Below are positions 45,527 through 54,843 of a stretch of DNA of 64,000 nucleotides, one piece after another. This DNA is from Pseudomonas karstica (lineage in GTDB: Bacteria; Pseudomonadota; Gammaproteobacteria; Pseudomonadales; Pseudomonadaceae), in contig NZ_WLYI01000019.1 in NCBI RefSeq assembly GCF_009707515.1, positions 1-64,000 on the forward strand. The letters run 5' to 3'. The notes beneath the pieces were generated by a model. It was not told the DNA's origin and did not search any database. It was given only the letters and a program-made list of their open reading frames with translations. The translations under genes were made by a program, and so were the position numbers. The stretch's first letter is position 1; each line of letters starts with the position of its first letter.

Positions 45527-46072
45527 TTACCACATCAGATCGTCAGGGATCTGGTAGGCGGCGTACGGGTCATCCTCATCCGGCACTTGGCTTTCGGTCA
45601 GGATATTGAGCTGGACGATACGTTCGGGTGCCCGCTCCTGGATCTTCAGCGCCGCCTCGCGGGGGATGACTTCGTAGCCTCCACCGTGATGGACAATCGC
45701 CAGGGAGCCGTTGCTCAGTTTGTTACGCATCAACGTGTTGACCGACAGGCGCTTGACCTTTTTATCATCGACGAAGTTGTAGTAATCCTCAGTGGTCAGC
45801 TTGGGCAGGCGCGAGGTTTCGATCAATTGCTTGACCTGGGCCGTACGGGCCTTGGCCTCGGCCTTTTCCTGCTGCTGGCGGTTCAGTTCCTGGTCTCGCT
45901 TGACCTTCTCGGCGTGAGCCTCAATGGCCCGGCGAGCTTGGGTATCGTCCGCCTCGGCCTGGCCTTTATGAACCAGGCGCTGTTGTTTCTGTTTCTCTTT
46001 ACCGACCTGTTTGGCCTGCTTTTGATTGACCAGGCCTGCTTTGAGCAACTGGTCGCGAAGGGAAATACTCAT
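45527..46072 (-). CDS. DUF2058 (YaiL-like) protein
   Basis: A 181-residue highly charged protein. The first half is a Lys/Gln/Glu-rich coiled coil (KQAKQVGKEKQKQQRL onward, about 17-90), and the second half carries the family segments LPKLTTEDYYNFVDDKKVKRL and GSLAIVHHGGGYEVIPREAA. Sometimes annotated as nucleoprotein or polynucleotide-associated; function unproven. Last gene of the leftward cysM-rlmD-relA-mazG group, 25 nt after mazG. Confidence 0.88.
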   Translation of the reverse strand: MSISLRDQLLKAGLVNQKQAKQVGKEKQKQQRLVHKGQAEADDTQARRAIEAHAEKVKRDQELNRQQQEKAEAKARTAQVKQLIETSRLPKLTTEDYYNFVDDKKVKRLSVNTLMRNKLSNGSLAIVHHGGGYEVIPREAALKIQERAPERIVQLNILTESQVPDEDDPYAAYQIPDDLMW

Positions 46073-46097
46073 GGTGCTTACTCACTTAGGCAACTGC

Positions 46098-46931
46098 TCA
46101 ACCGCAGCTGGACACATTCTTTTCCTGACGTTTGGCTTCGCCCCACAGGACGTCCAACTCTTCGAGGGTGCAATCTTCCATGGGACGGTGGGTATCGCGC
46201 AATGCCTGTTCAATAAATCGGAAACGTCTTTCGAATTTGGCATTGGCACCGCGCAAGGCGGTTTCCGGGTCGACCTTGAGGTGCCGGGCCAGGTTGACCG
46301 CCGCAAACAGCAGGTCACCGACCTCGTCGGCAATAGCCGCCGGGTCGTTATCGGCCATGGATTCGAGCACTTCATCCAGCTCTTCACGCACGTTATCCAC
46401 CACCGGCAACGCTGCTGGCCAATCGAAACCGACTTGCCCCGCACGCTTTTGCAATTTGGCTGCGCGGGACAAGGCCGGCAAAGCTGTAGGTACGTCATCG
46501 AGCAGGGATAACTGCTCTGGCGCAGCGGATTTTTCTGCGCGCTCCTCGGCCTTGATGGCCTCCCAACGCTCCTTGACCTGCTCTTCGTTCAGTTGAGGAA
46601 CATCCAGCGGCGCGTACAGATCGCCCGTCGGGAACACATGGGGGTGACGACGAACCAGTTTGCGGGTGATGCTGTCGATTACACCGGAAAATTCGAAGCG
46701 CCCTTCTTCCCGCGCCAACTGGCTGTAATAGACCACCTGGAACAGCAGGTCGCCCAGCTCACCTTGCAGGTGATCAAAATCCCCACGCTCAATGGCATCG
46801 GCGACTTCATAGGCTTCCTCCAGCGTGTGGGGGACGATGGTGGCATAGGTTTGCTTGATGTCCCACGGGCAACCGTATTGCGGGTCCCGCAGGCGGTTCA
46901 TCAAGTACAACAGGTCTTCTAGGGAATACAT
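46098..46931 (-). CDS. mazG: Nucleoside triphosphate pyrophosphohydrolase MazG
   Basis: A 277-residue house-cleaning NTP pyrophosphatase with two MazG domains. Domain 1 has CPWDIKQTYATIVPHTLEEAYEV and GELGDLLFQVVYYSQLA; domain 2 has NVREELDEVLESM and DEVGDLLFAAVNLARHL, each with the metal-binding acidic clusters. In E. coli MazG also lowers ppGpp, which fits its place 34 nt downstream of relA. The open frame continues to 46994, but ATG at 46931 (MYSLEDLLYLM) is the conserved start. Confidence 0.96.
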   Translation of the reverse strand: MYSLEDLLYLMNRLRDPQYGCPWDIKQTYATIVPHTLEEAYEVADAIERGDFDHLQGELGDLLFQVVYYSQLAREEGRFEFSGVIDSITRKLVRRHPHVFPTGDLYAPLDVPQLNEEQVKERWEAIKAEERAEKSAAPEQLSLLDDVPTALPALSRAAKLQKRAGQVGFDWPAALPVVDNVREELDEVLESMADNDPAAIADEVGDLLFAAVNLARHLKVDPETALRGANAKFERRFRFIEQALRDTHRPMEDCTLEELDVLWGEAKRQEKNVSSCG

Positions 46932-46965
46932 TGATCTCAGTCCGCGTTCATCCAAACAGATCGAT

Positions 46966-49209
46966 TTATGGCGTCCGATTGCGCCGGGTTTCAATGATGT
47001 TCGGCAACTGGGAAATGCGCCCCAGCAGCCGCCCCAGCGCGTCCAGCCCCGGAATCTCGATAGTCAGGGACATCAACGCGGTGTTGTCCTCCTTGTTCGA
47101 GCGGGTGTTGACCGCCAGCACGTTGATCCGCTCATTGAGCAACACTTGCGACACGTCCCGTAGCAAACCGGAGCGGTCGTAGGCGCGGATGATGATGTCC
47201 ACCGGGTAGGTGAGCACCGGCACCGGCCCCCAACTGACCTGGATGATCCGCTCCGGCTCGCGCCCGCCCAATTGCAACACCGAAGCGCAATCCTGGCGGT
47301 GAATGCTCACACCGCGGCCCTGGGTGATGTAGCCAACGATGGCATCGCCAGGCAGTGGCTGGCAGCAACCCGCCATTTGCGTCAGCAGATTGCCGACACC
47401 CTGGATCTGGATATCGCCGCGCTTGCCCGGTTTATAGCCGGTGGCCTTGCGCGGAATCAGCTCCAACTGTTCGTTGCCGCGCTCCGGCTCCACCAGTTGC
47501 TGGGCCAGGTTGACCAACTGCGCCAGGCGCAAATCGCCGGCACCGAGGGCGGCAAACATGTCTTCGGCGATCTTCATGTTGGCCTTTTCGGCCAGCTTGT
47601 CGAAGTCCACCTGAGGCAGGCCCAGGCGCGCCAACTCACGCTCGATCAAGGTCTTGCCGGCGGCGACGTTCTGGTCGCGCGCCTGAAGTTTGAACCAGTG
47701 GACAATCTTCGCCCGCGCCCGGGATGTGGTGATGTAACCCAGGTTCGGGTTCAGCCAGTCGCGGCTCGGCGTACCGTGCTTGCTGGTGATGATCTCGACC
47801 TGTTCACCGGTCTGCAGGCTGTAGTTGAGCGGTACGATGCGCCCGTTGATCTTGGCGCCACGGCAGTTGTGGCCGATCTCGGTATGCACACGGTAGGCGA
47901 AGTCCAGGGGCGTGGCGCCCTTGGGCAGGTCGATGGCGTGGCCGTCAGGGGTAAAGATGTAGACCCGGTCGGGTTCGATATCCACCCGCAGTTGTTCGGC
48001 CAGGCCGCCGATATCGCCCAGTTCCTCGTGCCACTCCAGCACTTGGCGCAGCCAGGAAATTTTCTCTTCGTACTGATTGGAGCCCGCCTTGACGTCGGTG
48101 CCCTTGTAGCGCCAGTGGGCACAGACACCCAGTTCCGCCTCCTCGTGCATGGCGTGGGTGCGGATCTGCACTTCCAGCACCTTGCCCTCAGGGCCGATGA
48201 CCGCCGTGTGCAACGAGCGGTAGCCGTTTTCCTTGGGGTTGGCGATGTAGTCGTCGAACTCCTTGGGGATATGCCGCCACAACGTATGGACGATACCCAG
48301 CGCGGTGTAGCAATCGCGCATTTCCGGGACCAGCACCCGCACGGCGCGCACGTCGTAGATCTGGCTGAAGGCCAGGCCCTTGCGCTGCATTTTGCGCCAG
48401 ATGGAATAGATGTGCTTGGCGCGGCCACTGATATCGGCATCGACGCCGGTGGCTTGCAATTCCGTACGCAGTTGGCTCATCACCTCAGCAATGAAACGCT
48501 CACGGTCCAGCCGCCGCTCGTGCAGCAGCGTAGCGATCTGCTTGTATTGATCGGGCTCCAGGTAGCGGAAGGACAGGTCCTCCAGCTCCCATTTGATATG
48601 GCCGATACCCAGGCGGTGAGCCAGGGGCGCGTAGATGTCGAAGACTTCCCGGGCGACGCGGTTACGCTTTTCGTCATCGGCAGTTTTCACCGCACGAATC
48701 GCGCAGGTACGCTCGGCCAGCTTGATCAAGGCGACGCGCACGTCGTCGACCATCGCCACCAGCATCTTGCGCAGGTTTTCCACCTGGCCCTGGGTGCCCA
48801 ACACTATCGACTGGCGCGGGCTGAGGCTGGCGCTGATAGCGGCCATGCGCAATACGCCATCGATCAGCTTGGCCACCACCGCGCCGAAACGCTGGCTGAC
48901 CGTCGGCAGCTGGATATGCCCTTCGCGCACGCCGCGATAGAGCACCGCTGCGATCAACGAATCCTGATCGAGCTTGAGGTCGGCGAGGATCTCGGCGATT
49001 TCAAGCCCGGTACGAAAACTTGAGGTGCCTTCGGCCCACAGATTCTTGGCCGCATTGTCTTGCTGTTCAGACTCACGAGCGAACTCGCAGGCTGCTTTCA
49101 AGGCTTCACGGTCCAGTGCCGGGTCGACACTGACGGCATGATCCAGCCACGCCTCGAGATTGATACTGCCGTCGGTGTTGATCGGCTGGTGTGCTCTCAC
49201 CTGTACCAT
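46966..49209 (-). CDS. relA: (p)ppGpp synthetase RelA
   Basis: A 747-residue long RSH protein, the ribosome-associated synthetase of the stringent response. The N-terminal pseudo-hydrolase region lacks the HD motif (AAVLYRGVREGHIQLP instead of an HDVVED-type site), as in other gamma-proteobacterial RelA proteins. The synthetase domain has IYDVRAVRVL, NPKENGYRSLHTAV and EVQIRTHAMHEEAE. A TGS domain (IFTPDGHAIDLPKGATPLDFAY), a zinc-finger-like region and a C-terminal ACT domain follow. AAGG precedes the ATG. Confidence 0.97.
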   Translation of the reverse strand: MVQVRAHQPINTDGSINLEAWLDHAVSVDPALDREALKAACEFARESEQQDNAAKNLWAEGTSSFRTGLEIAEILADLKLDQDSLIAAVLYRGVREGHIQLPTVSQRFGAVVAKLIDGVLRMAAISASLSPRQSIVLGTQGQVENLRKMLVAMVDDVRVALIKLAERTCAIRAVKTADDEKRNRVAREVFDIYAPLAHRLGIGHIKWELEDLSFRYLEPDQYKQIATLLHERRLDRERFIAEVMSQLRTELQATGVDADISGRAKHIYSIWRKMQRKGLAFSQIYDVRAVRVLVPEMRDCYTALGIVHTLWRHIPKEFDDYIANPKENGYRSLHTAVIGPEGKVLEVQIRTHAMHEEAELGVCAHWRYKGTDVKAGSNQYEEKISWLRQVLEWHEELGDIGGLAEQLRVDIEPDRVYIFTPDGHAIDLPKGATPLDFAYRVHTEIGHNCRGAKINGRIVPLNYSLQTGEQVEIITSKHGTPSRDWLNPNLGYITTSRARAKIVHWFKLQARDQNVAAGKTLIERELARLGLPQVDFDKLAEKANMKIAEDMFAALGAGDLRLAQLVNLAQQLVEPERGNEQLELIPRKATGYKPGKRGDIQIQGVGNLLTQMAGCCQPLPGDAIVGYITQGRGVSIHRQDCASVLQLGGREPERIIQVSWGPVPVLTYPVDIIIRAYDRSGLLRDVSQVLLNERINVLAVNTRSNKEDNTALMSLTIEIPGLDALGRLLGRISQLPNIIETRRNRTP

Positions 49210-49345
49210 CTTGCTTACCTTCCCTACGACGCACCCTTCGATGCGTCAAAATCATCGCTGGTCCACGTTACGACCCATATCATGCACGTTCCCTGACAGG
49301 TCACGGGCCCTGGAGAACGCAGGCCAGTCGGATTAAACGGGCATC

Positions 49346-50698
49346 CTAGCCCGCTTCAAATAACGCCATCGCCTCGACATGGGCCGTCTGCGGAAACATA
49401 TCGAGGATCCCGGCACGTTTTAGCCGGTAGCCCTGCTTGACCAACAAGGCCGCGTCCCGCGCCAGCGTCGCTGGATTACAGGACACATACACCAGGCGAT
49501 TGGCTCCCAGAGTGGCGAGCTTGCGCACAACCTCCAGGGCACCGTCACGGGGCGGGTCCAAGAGTACCGCACAAAAGCCTGCCTTGGCCCACTCCGCGTC
49601 CGCCAGAGGCTGGGATAAGTCAGCCTGAAAAAACGCTACGTTATGCAAATTATTGCTCGCGGCATTCAGCGCAGCACGTTCCACCATGGCCTGCACGCCT
49701 TCTACCGCCACCACTTCCCGCACCTGGCGAGCCAACGGCAAGGCGAAGTTGCCCAGGCCACAAAACAGATCCAGCACCCGCTCGTCGGACGTCGGCGCCA
49801 GCCATTCCAGGGCCTGGGCAACCATCGCCTCGTTGACCCCGGCGTTGACCTGGACAAAATCCCCTGGCCGGTAAGCCAGCTCCAGATCCCACTGCTCCAA
49901 GCGATAGCCCAAGGCTTGATCCGGCTCGAACGGCTGCGGCTGGCCTTCGCCATGGAGCCACAACTGCGCTTCATGGAAGGTGCAAAACTCCTTGAGGATC
50001 GTCAGGTCGGCCTCGGACAACGGGGCCATATGCCGCAACAGCACCGCAATGGACGAGCCACTGAACAACTCCACATGGCCCAATGCCTGGGGTTTGCTCA
50101 AACGCCGCAACATATTTGGCAAACGTTGCATGATCGGCTGCAAGGCCTGTACCAGCACCGGGCAATCGTCGATGGCGACGATGTCCTGGCTGGCGGTGGC
50201 GCGAAAACCCACCTCGAGGTACTTGGCCTTGGCGTCCCAGCGCACGGCCACCCGGGCACGACGCCGATAGGCGAATTGCGGGCCACTCAAGGGCGCGGCC
50301 CACTCTTGCGGCTCGATACCAGCCACTCGGGACAGTTGCTCGGCGAGCATGCGCTGTTTCAGGGCAAGCTGTTCGTCATGGGGCAAATGTTGCAGGCTGC
50401 AACCGCCGCAGCGACCGGCATGCGCGCACGGCGCCGGGCGGCGCAATTCACTGGCCTTGAACACCCGCTCGGTGCGGGCCTCGACCACTTTACCGTGGGC
50501 ACCCAGCACCCGCGCCTCGACTTCTTCCCCGGCCAGGGCTCCAGTGACAAACCAGGTGCGGCCTTCAAGGAACACGATGCCACGGCCATCATTGGCCAGG
50601 CGCTCGATGGTCAGGCGCTGTTTCTTGCCCGTCGGTATTTGCGGGGCCCGGCTGCCGCCCGTGGGCTGGAAGCGCAGGCCTCTCTCGTGCTTGGCCAT
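49346..50698 (-). CDS. rlmD: 23S rRNA (uracil-1939-C5)-methyltransferase RlmD
   Basis: A 450-residue SAM-dependent RNA methyltransferase. An N-terminal TRAM domain ([20 protein letters not shown]) is followed by the 4Fe-4S cysteines Cys91, Cys97 and Cys100 ([10 protein letters not shown]) with a distal Cys in IDDCPVL, a SAM fold with [15 protein letters not shown], and the catalytic Cys in [12 protein letters not shown]. Its start codon overlaps the cysM stop by 1 nt, so the two are probably coupled. Confidence 0.96.
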   Translation of the reverse strand: MAKHERGLRFQPTGGSRAPQIPTGKKQRLTIERLANDGRGIVFLEGRTWFVTGALAGEEVEARVLGAHGKVVEARTERVFKASELRRPAPCAHAGRCGGCSLQHLPHDEQLALKQRMLAEQLSRVAGIEPQEWAAPLSGPQFAYRRRARVAVRWDAKAKYLEVGFRATASQDIVAIDDCPVLVQALQPIMQRLPNMLRRLSKPQALGHVELFSGSSIAVLLRHMAPLSEADLTILKEFCTFHEAQLWLHGEGQPQPFEPDQALGYRLEQWDLELAYRPGDFVQVNAGVNEAMVAQALEWLAPTSDERVLDLFCGLGNFALPLARQVREVVAVEGVQAMVERAALNAASNNLHNVAFFQADLSQPLADAEWAKAGFCAVLLDPPRDGALEVVRKLATLGANRLVYVSCNPATLARDAALLVKQGYRLKRAGILDMFPQTAHVEAMALFEAG

Positions 50699-51600
50699 CA
50701 GTTGGGCGCGTCGAAAATGCCGGTCGACAGGTAACGGTCGCCACGGTCACAGATGATCGCGACGATCACCGCGTTTTCAAGCTCCTGGGACAAGCGCAAC
50801 ATCCCGGCCACGGCGCCACCGGAGGACACCCCGCAGAAGATGCCTTCTTCGCGGGCCAGGCGCCGGGTGGTGTCTTCGGCTTCACGCTGGGCCATGTCGA
50901 TGATGCGGTCGACGCGATCGGCGTTGTAGATCTTCGGCAGGTACTCTTGCGGCCAGCGGCGAATCCCGGGGATCGACGCGCCTTCCATGGGCTGCAGGCC
51001 CACGATCTGGACCTCGGGGTTCTGCTCCTTGAGGTAGCGCGAGTTGCCCATGATGGTGCCGGTGGTGCCCATCGAACTGACAAAATGGGTGATGGTGCCC
51101 TGGGTCTGGCGCCAGATTTCCGGGCCGGTGGTGGTGTAGTGCGCCTCGGGGTTATCCCCATTGGCGAACTGGTCCAGCACTTGGCCACGGCCTTCGGCGG
51201 CCATGCGCTCGGCCAGGTCCCGTGCGCCTTCCATGCCTTCTTCCTGGGTCACCAGGACCAACTCGGCGCCATAGGCGGTCATCGCGGCCTTGCGCTCGGC
51301 GCTGCCGTTGTCGGGCATGATCAGGATCATCTTGTAACCCTTGATTGCCGCGGCCATGGCCAAGGCAATTCCGGTATTACCGGACGTGGCTTCAATCAGC
51401 GTATCGCCGGGCTTGATCTGCCCACGCAGCTCGGCGCGGACAATCATCGACAGCGCCGGACGGTCCTTGACCGAACCTGCCGGGTTATTGCCCTCAAGCT
51501 TGAGCAGCAAGATATTGCTGGTGTCACCCGCCATGCGTTGCAAGCGGACCAGGGGTGTGTTGCCGACGCAATCGGCGATGGTTGGGTACTGCAAGGTCAT
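50698..51600 (-). CDS. cysM: Cysteine synthase B
   Basis: A 300-residue fold-type II PLP enzyme that makes cysteine from O-acetylserine and sulfide or thiosulfate. The Schiff-base Lys45 is in [12 protein letters not shown], and the phosphate-binding loop is [12 protein letters not shown]. CysM features over CysK include the C-terminal [16 protein letters not shown] context and the overall length. The frame extends to 51666, but ATG at 51600 gives the conserved N-terminus. First gene of the group with rlmD, relA and mazG. Confidence 0.94.
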   Translation of the reverse strand: MTLQYPTIADCVGNTPLVRLQRMAGDTSNILLLKLEGNNPAGSVKDRPALSMIVRAELRGQIKPGDTLIEATSGNTGIALAMAAAIKGYKMILIMPDNGSAERKAAMTAYGAELVLVTQEEGMEGARDLAERMAAEGRGQVLDQFANGDNPEAHYTTTGPEIWRQTQGTITHFVSSMGTTGTIMGNSRYLKEQNPEVQIVGLQPMEGASIPGIRRWPQEYLPKIYNADRVDRIIDMAQREAEDTTRRLAREEGIFCGVSSGGAVAGMLRLSQELENAVIVAIICDRGDRYLSTGIFDAPN

Positions 51601-51760
51601 GGCGTATTCGCAATCCAGACTGCGGGGGCACCTATCATACCGGGAAAGACTGGCGGGCCATATCACGCAAAGTGCGGTGCTTATGGCTTAATCGAATAAG
51701 AAAAAACAGAGAGGTGGTCGTACCGCAAGCACTGCCGCGACAAACCGGCCGTGGCCATCT

Positions 51761-52357
51761 TTATCGATCACCATGGTTCCTCTGGAAAACCTCTTCGCCC
51801 ATCGCCGCGATCTGCCCCTCGATCAATGCTTCGAACGGTTTGAGCAGCGGTTCGAACGAAGCTGGCTTCTCCAGCACCTGCAACGCCTGAACAATCGCTT
51901 CCACGGTCGATAACTCCCCTGGTCCCGGAGCCTTGCGCAAGCGATAGCGCGACACGGCCCCCTCGGCCAACATCACCCGAGGCAATGCCGCCAGCAATGG
52001 ATTGAGGTGCAACAACTTGCGTGCCTTGCGCCAGGTTCCGTCAGGGACGACCAGCAGCAGAGGCTCATCGGATGAGGTGTAAGGCTGCAACGGTTGTGCA
52101 TCCTCAGCAGGGAACAATAACCGCACCCGGTATCCCGGTGGGTTCAGCAGGGCCTGCAAATCCTCAAACACCTCCCCTACCACGAGTTCGGCGTTCACCA
52201 ACCCTAACGCCGCCAACCGCGCCGTATTCAAGGCATGGCTGACCTCACTCGGATGTTGCAGCAGCAGTACCCGCGTGCGGCTATCCAGGTTCGGGATCAG
52301 CAGACACAAGCAGTGAGTGAGGGGCCGCAGGCAGCGGGAACATTGGGGTCTGGACAT
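51761..52357 (-). CDS. DTW-domain tRNA-uridine aminocarboxypropyltransferase
   Basis: A 198-residue TDD-superfamily enzyme that, in E. coli (TapT/YfiP), forms acp3U at position 47 of tRNAs from SAM. Visible: four N-terminal cysteines (CSRCLRPLTHCLC, 6-18), the conserved LLLQHPSEVSHALNTARL segment and the name-giving D-x-T-W motif as Asp106-Gly-Thr-Trp109 (VVPDGTWRKARKLL). Six bases after the LysR gene stop on the same strand. Confidence 0.9.
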   Translation of the reverse strand: MSRPQCSRCLRPLTHCLCLLIPNLDSRTRVLLLQHPSEVSHALNTARLAALGLVNAELVVGEVFEDLQALLNPPGYRVRLLFPAEDAQPLQPYTSSDEPLLLVVPDGTWRKARKLLHLNPLLAALPRVMLAEGAVSRYRLRKAPGPGELSTVEAIVQALQVLEKPASFEPLLKPFEALIEGQIAAMGEEVFQRNHGDR

Positions 52358-52363
52358 GAATTT

Positions 52364-53257
52364 TCAGGCCTGGTTGAGCTGAGCTTTAAGCAAGTCACGG
52401 AAGGTCTGGATCAGCGGCTCGCGGCTACGGCCCCGGCGCATGATCATCGAGAACGGCGCCTGGTAGCCAAAGGTCGCCGGCAGCAGCACCCGCAGGTCGC
52501 CCTTGTCGACCCAGGCCTGGGCATAGTGCTCGGGCAAATAGCCAATGTAGGCGCCGGACAACACCAGAATCAGTTGCGCTTCCATACTTTCCACCGTCGC
52601 GGCACTGTGCTTGAAGCCATGGCGGGCCAGTTCTGCCTGGCTCCAGTAACCACGCCCCACCATGCGTTGCTGGGTGATCACTTGCTCGGGAATACGCCGC
52701 TCGTTGAACAACGGATGCCGGGTGCTGCAATACAGCCAGTGTTGCTCGCGGTACAGCGGCATATAAATCAGCCCGCTCATGCGCGTGGAAAAAGCACCGA
52801 TAGCCAGGTCCAGGCGATTGTCCTGTACGCCCAGTTGCAGTTCGTAGGGGCTCAGCACCGACAAATGCAAATGCACCGCCGGGTGCTCCAGGCTGTAGGC
52901 ACCGATCACTTCGGCGAACGGCAGGGCCTTGTCGCTGACGGTGGAATCCAGCACACCGAGCTTGAGGGCGCCACGCAGTTCACCCTTGAGCGCGGCGGCG
53001 TATTGTTCGAAACCTTCCAACTCGCCCAAGAGGCGCAGGGTTTCCTGATAGAACAGCTCACCTTTGCTGGTCAGGCTGAAACCGCCTCGGCCACGGTGGC
53101 ACAGCACCAGGCCCAGTGCGCCTTCCAATTGGCTCATGTAGGTACTGATGGCCGACGTCGACAGGTTCAGCTCGTGCTGGGCGTTGGCAAACCCCTGATG
53201 GCGCACGATGCTGACAAAAATGCGCAGGAGTTTGAGGTCGGGCAAGGCGCTAGCCAT
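52364..53257 (-). CDS. gbuR: LysR-family regulator, probable GbuR
   Basis: A 297-residue LysR regulator: N-terminal winged helix (PDLKLLRIFVSIVRHQGFANAQ, LNLSTSAISTYMSQLEGALG) and a C-terminal ligand-binding domain (about 90-290). It is divergent from the ureohydrolase gene, and the whole locus has the order of the P. aeruginosa gbuR-gbuA region as I recall it. There GbuR activates gbuA in response to 4-guanidinobutyrate. An inverted repeat suited to LysR binding lies between them. Confidence 0.8.
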   Translation of the reverse strand: MASALPDLKLLRIFVSIVRHQGFANAQHELNLSTSAISTYMSQLEGALGLVLCHRGRGGFSLTSKGELFYQETLRLLGELEGFEQYAAALKGELRGALKLGVLDSTVSDKALPFAEVIGAYSLEHPAVHLHLSVLSPYELQLGVQDNRLDLAIGAFSTRMSGLIYMPLYREQHWLYCSTRHPLFNERRIPEQVITQQRMVGRGYWSQAELARHGFKHSAATVESMEAQLILVLSGAYIGYLPEHYAQAWVDKGDLRVLLPATFGYQAPFSMIMRRGRSREPLIQTFRDLLKAQLNQA

Positions 53258-53446
53258 GAAGTCTCCGGTGAATCGTGACGCAGAGCGTCACAGGATGCGT
53301 TCCCACGCAGAGCGTGGGAACGATCAGTCTACCTCAGCCTTTAGTTTATAAAAATCTGAACTAAGTATTTGCCCCCAGCGATTCTTCCCCTCCCTGGCAT
53401 TTCGCAGAATCGACCTCTAATAAATAAACAACGATGAGGCAATCCC
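53258..53446. promoter_or_regulatory. Divergent gbuR-gbuA promoter region with LysR-type inverted repeat
   Basis: 189 bp. TTAGTT (53341-53346) and AACTAA (53359-53364) form a perfect inverted repeat with a 12-bp AT-rich spacer and contain the T-N-A pattern of LysR sites. A separate palindrome (53299-53321) nearer gbuR is a dispersed repeat. Confidence 0.5.
53299..53321. repeat. GTTCCCACGC-type palindromic repeat
   Basis: GTTCCCACGC-AGA-GCGTGGGAAC, a perfect 10-bp stem with a 3-nt loop. Sequences of this kind are common dispersed repeats in fluorescent pseudomonads. Confidence 0.75.
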
Positions 53447-54397
53447 GTGGACAAGATTTTCCACCAACCACTGGGCGGCAACGAAATGCCGCGTTTCGCC
53501 GGCATCGCCACCATGATGCGCCTTCCCCATTTGCAATCGGCCGCCGGCCTGGACGCCGCGTTTATCGGCGTGCCCCTGGACATCGGCACCTCGCTGCGCG
53601 CTGGCACCCGCTTCGGGCCCCGTGAAATCCGTGCCGAGTCAGTGATGATCCGCCCGTACAACATGGCCACCGGCGCTGCGCCGTTTGACTCGCTGTCCGT
53701 CGCGGACATCGGCGATGTCGCCATCAACACATTCAACCTGCTGGACGCGGTGCGGATCATTGAAGAGTCCTACGATGAGATCCTCGAGCACAACGTCATC
53801 CCGCTGACCCTGGGCGGCGACCACACCATTACCCTGCCGATCCTGCGGGCGATCCACAAGAAACACGGCAAGGTCGGGCTGGTACACATCGATGCCCACG
53901 CCGACGTCAACGATCACATGTTCGGCGAGAAAATAGCCCACGGCACCACCTTCCGCCGCGCCGTGGAAGAAGGTTTGCTCGATTGTGACCGTGTGGTGCA
54001 GATCGGCCTGCGGGCCCAGGGCTACACCGCCGAAGACTTCAACTGGAGCCGCAAACAGGGCTTTCGCGTGGTCCAGGCTGAAGAATGCTGGCACCAGTCC
54101 CTGGCGCCGCTGATGGCCGAAGTGCGCGAGAAAGTCGGCGGAGGCCCGGTCTACCTGAGTTTCGACATTGACGGCATTGACCCGGCCTGGGCTCCCGGCA
54201 CCGGCACTCCGGAGATCGGCGGCTTGACCACTATCCAGGCGATCGAGATTATCCGTGGCTGCCAAGGCCTGGACTTGGTGGGTTGCGACCTGGTGGAAGT
54301 TTCGCCACCTTACGACACCACCGGAAACACCTCACTGCTCGGTGCCAACCTGTTGTACGAAATGCTCTGCGTCCTGCCGGGCGTGGTCCACCGCTGA
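53447..54397 (+). CDS. gbuA: Guanidinobutyrase (agmatinase/ureohydrolase family)
   Basis: A 316-residue manganese ureohydrolase. The metal ligands are visible: His126 (GGDHT), Asp149, His151 and Asp153 (IDAHADVND), Asp240 and Asp242 (SFDIDGIDPAWAPGTGTPE). Automatic annotation would call it agmatinase (SpeB). The neighbours (divergent LysR, NTF2-like gene, NCS1 and SSS permeases) match the P. aeruginosa gbuA locus, so hydrolysis of 4-guanidinobutyrate to 4-aminobutyrate and urea in arginine or agmatine catabolism is more likely. Starts with GTG, preceded by GAGG. Confidence 0.85.
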   Translation: MDKIFHQPLGGNEMPRFAGIATMMRLPHLQSAAGLDAAFIGVPLDIGTSLRAGTRFGPREIRAESVMIRPYNMATGAAPFDSLSVADIGDVAINTFNLLDAVRIIEESYDEILEHNVIPLTLGGDHTITLPILRAIHKKHGKVGLVHIDAHADVNDHMFGEKIAHGTTFRRAVEEGLLDCDRVVQIGLRAQGYTAEDFNWSRKQGFRVVQAEECWHQSLAPLMAEVREKVGGGPVYLSFDIDGIDPAWAPGTGTPEIGGLTTIQAIEIIRGCQGLDLVGCDLVEVSPPYDTTGNTSLLGANLLYEMLCVLPGVVHR

Positions 54398-54822
54398 TGA
54401 ACGCGCACGACGAGGTTTTGAACGCCGCGGCCGAACTGGTCTCGGCCTTCGCCCGCAATGATCGCGAGGCGTACTTCAGCGCATTCACGGCCGATGCCAG
54501 CTTCATTTTTTACACCCTTGCCCAACCGTTGCTCAGCCGAGATGCCTACCTGGCATTGTGGGACAGCTGGCGCCGAGACGAAGGATTCGAGGTGCTGTCC
54601 TGCGCCTCGAGCAACGCCTCTGTCAGCCTGCAAGGTGACGTGGCAATTTTCATTCATGAGGTGGTCACCGAACTGCGCATGAACGGGGAGCAATTCATTA
54701 GCCAGGAACGCGAGACCATTGTCTTCAAGAAACAAGGGCTGCGCGCACAACAAAAACAAGGCCTGTGGCTGGCCTGTCACGAACATTTATCCGCTATGCC
54801 GGAAGGGCTGCCGCCCCCTTAG
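54397..54822 (+). CDS. NTF2-like (SnoaL-type) small protein
   Basis: A 141-residue cone-fold protein of the nuclear transport factor 2-like superfamily: an N-terminal helix (EVLNAAAELVSAFARNDREAYFSAFT) followed by a curved sheet (ASFIFYTLAQPLLSRDAYLALWDSW). No catalytic residues can be assigned. Its ATG overlaps the gbuA stop (TGATG), so it is tightly coupled to gbuA. It may be an accessory enzyme or stabiliser in guanidino-acid catabolism; that is inference. Confidence 0.8.
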   Translation: MNAHDEVLNAAAELVSAFARNDREAYFSAFTADASFIFYTLAQPLLSRDAYLALWDSWRRDEGFEVLSCASSNASVSLQGDVAIFIHEVVTELRMNGEQFISQERETIVFKKQGLRAQQKQGLWLACHEHLSAMPEGLPPP

Positions 54823-54843
54823 CCCATGTGATCGGAGCTGATC

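Noticed and set aside
47272..49023. 583-codon ORF antisense to relA
   Set aside because: Shadow frame; relA motifs are unambiguous on the other strand.
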